The position numbers were made by a program, and so were the translations under genes. Shown in pieces: positions 15,089 to 15,165 of a DNA stretch of 15,165 nt. Positions within the stretch are counted from its first letter, which is position 1. The number at the start of each line of letters is the position of its first letter. The notes beneath the pieces are model-generated. The model saw only the letters and a list, made by a program, of their open reading frames with translations, was not told the DNA's origin and ran no database searches. The stretch is from Bacillota bacterium (GTDB lineage: Bacteria; Bacillota; Clostridia; Lachnospirales; Lachnospiraceae): assembly GCA_017861355.1 (NCBI GenBank), contig JAGFXQ010000035.1:1-15165 (forward strand). The letters run 5' to 3'.

Positions 15089-15117
15089 ATTATACTGATA
15101 CAGAGTTACTTAATCAA
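15089..15117 (-). promoter_or_regulatory. Sigma-A promoter of the CruF-like gene
   Basis: On the minus strand TTGATT (15117-15112) and a perfect TATAAT (15094-15089) are separated by 17 bases. The start point would be near 15082, inside the TTGAACGTTCAA palindrome, so binding there should block initiation. Confidence 0.82.
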
Positions 15118-15165
15118 CAGGCAGTTCGATAACATTACGTTCGGTATCTTACAAAAAACATACAT

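Overview
The window looks like a piece of chromosome from a low-GC, Gram-positive anaerobe, most likely a Clostridia / Lachnospiraceae relative. The reasons are strong AGGAGG-type ribosome binding sites, U-tract intrinsic terminators, a GH65 phosphorylase paired with beta-phosphoglucomutase, a clostridial-type 23S rRNA uracil methyltransferase, and secreted stalk-domain and WG-repeat proteins. Genus-level assignment is not possible by eye.

Region 1 (1-3130) is a disaccharide phosphorolysis module. A GH65 inverting phosphorylase (kojibiose/nigerose-phosphorylase-like) releases beta-glucose 1-phosphate, and the next gene, pgmB, converts it to glucose 6-phosphate. A clear intrinsic terminator ends the unit. 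Region 2 (3130-6020) starts with an AT-rich tandem repeat tract and a candidate promoter. It continues with a compact three-gene operon: a DinB-fold protein, an unrecognised coiled-coil protein with a glycine-rich motif, and a homocysteine S-methyltransferase-fold protein. Another terminator closes it. Region 3 (6021-7563) is the 23S rRNA m5U methyltransferase (rumA/rlmD family), with a long bidirectional terminator.

Region 4 (about 7420-13660) reads as accessory DNA. It holds a secreted SH3-like protein on the minus strand with a near-consensus promoter, and the wreck of a site-specific serine recombinase (three frameshifts and one in-frame stop). It also holds a secreted stalk-domain protein and a large secreted WG-repeat protein with a C-terminal Ig-like domain. 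At its right edge, 13485-13654, is what looks like a second, eroded rumA 3' end followed by a GNRA-loop terminator. It shares the 13-mer TGGATATGTTCCC with the intact rumA. I infer that an integrative element entered the 3' end of rumA and later decayed, leaving its recombinase as a fossil and its cargo in place.

Region 5 (13655-15165) contains a truncated ketopantoate reductase (ApbA/PanE-type) relic on the minus strand. Beyond it is a minus-strand polytopic membrane protein with the motifs of the CruF/DUF422 'carotenoid biosynthesis protein' family. That gene is driven by a TTGATT-17-TATAAT promoter overlapped by a perfect TTGAACGTTCAA palindrome that resembles a TetR-type operator.

I saw no rRNA, tRNA, CRISPR array or intact insertion sequence.
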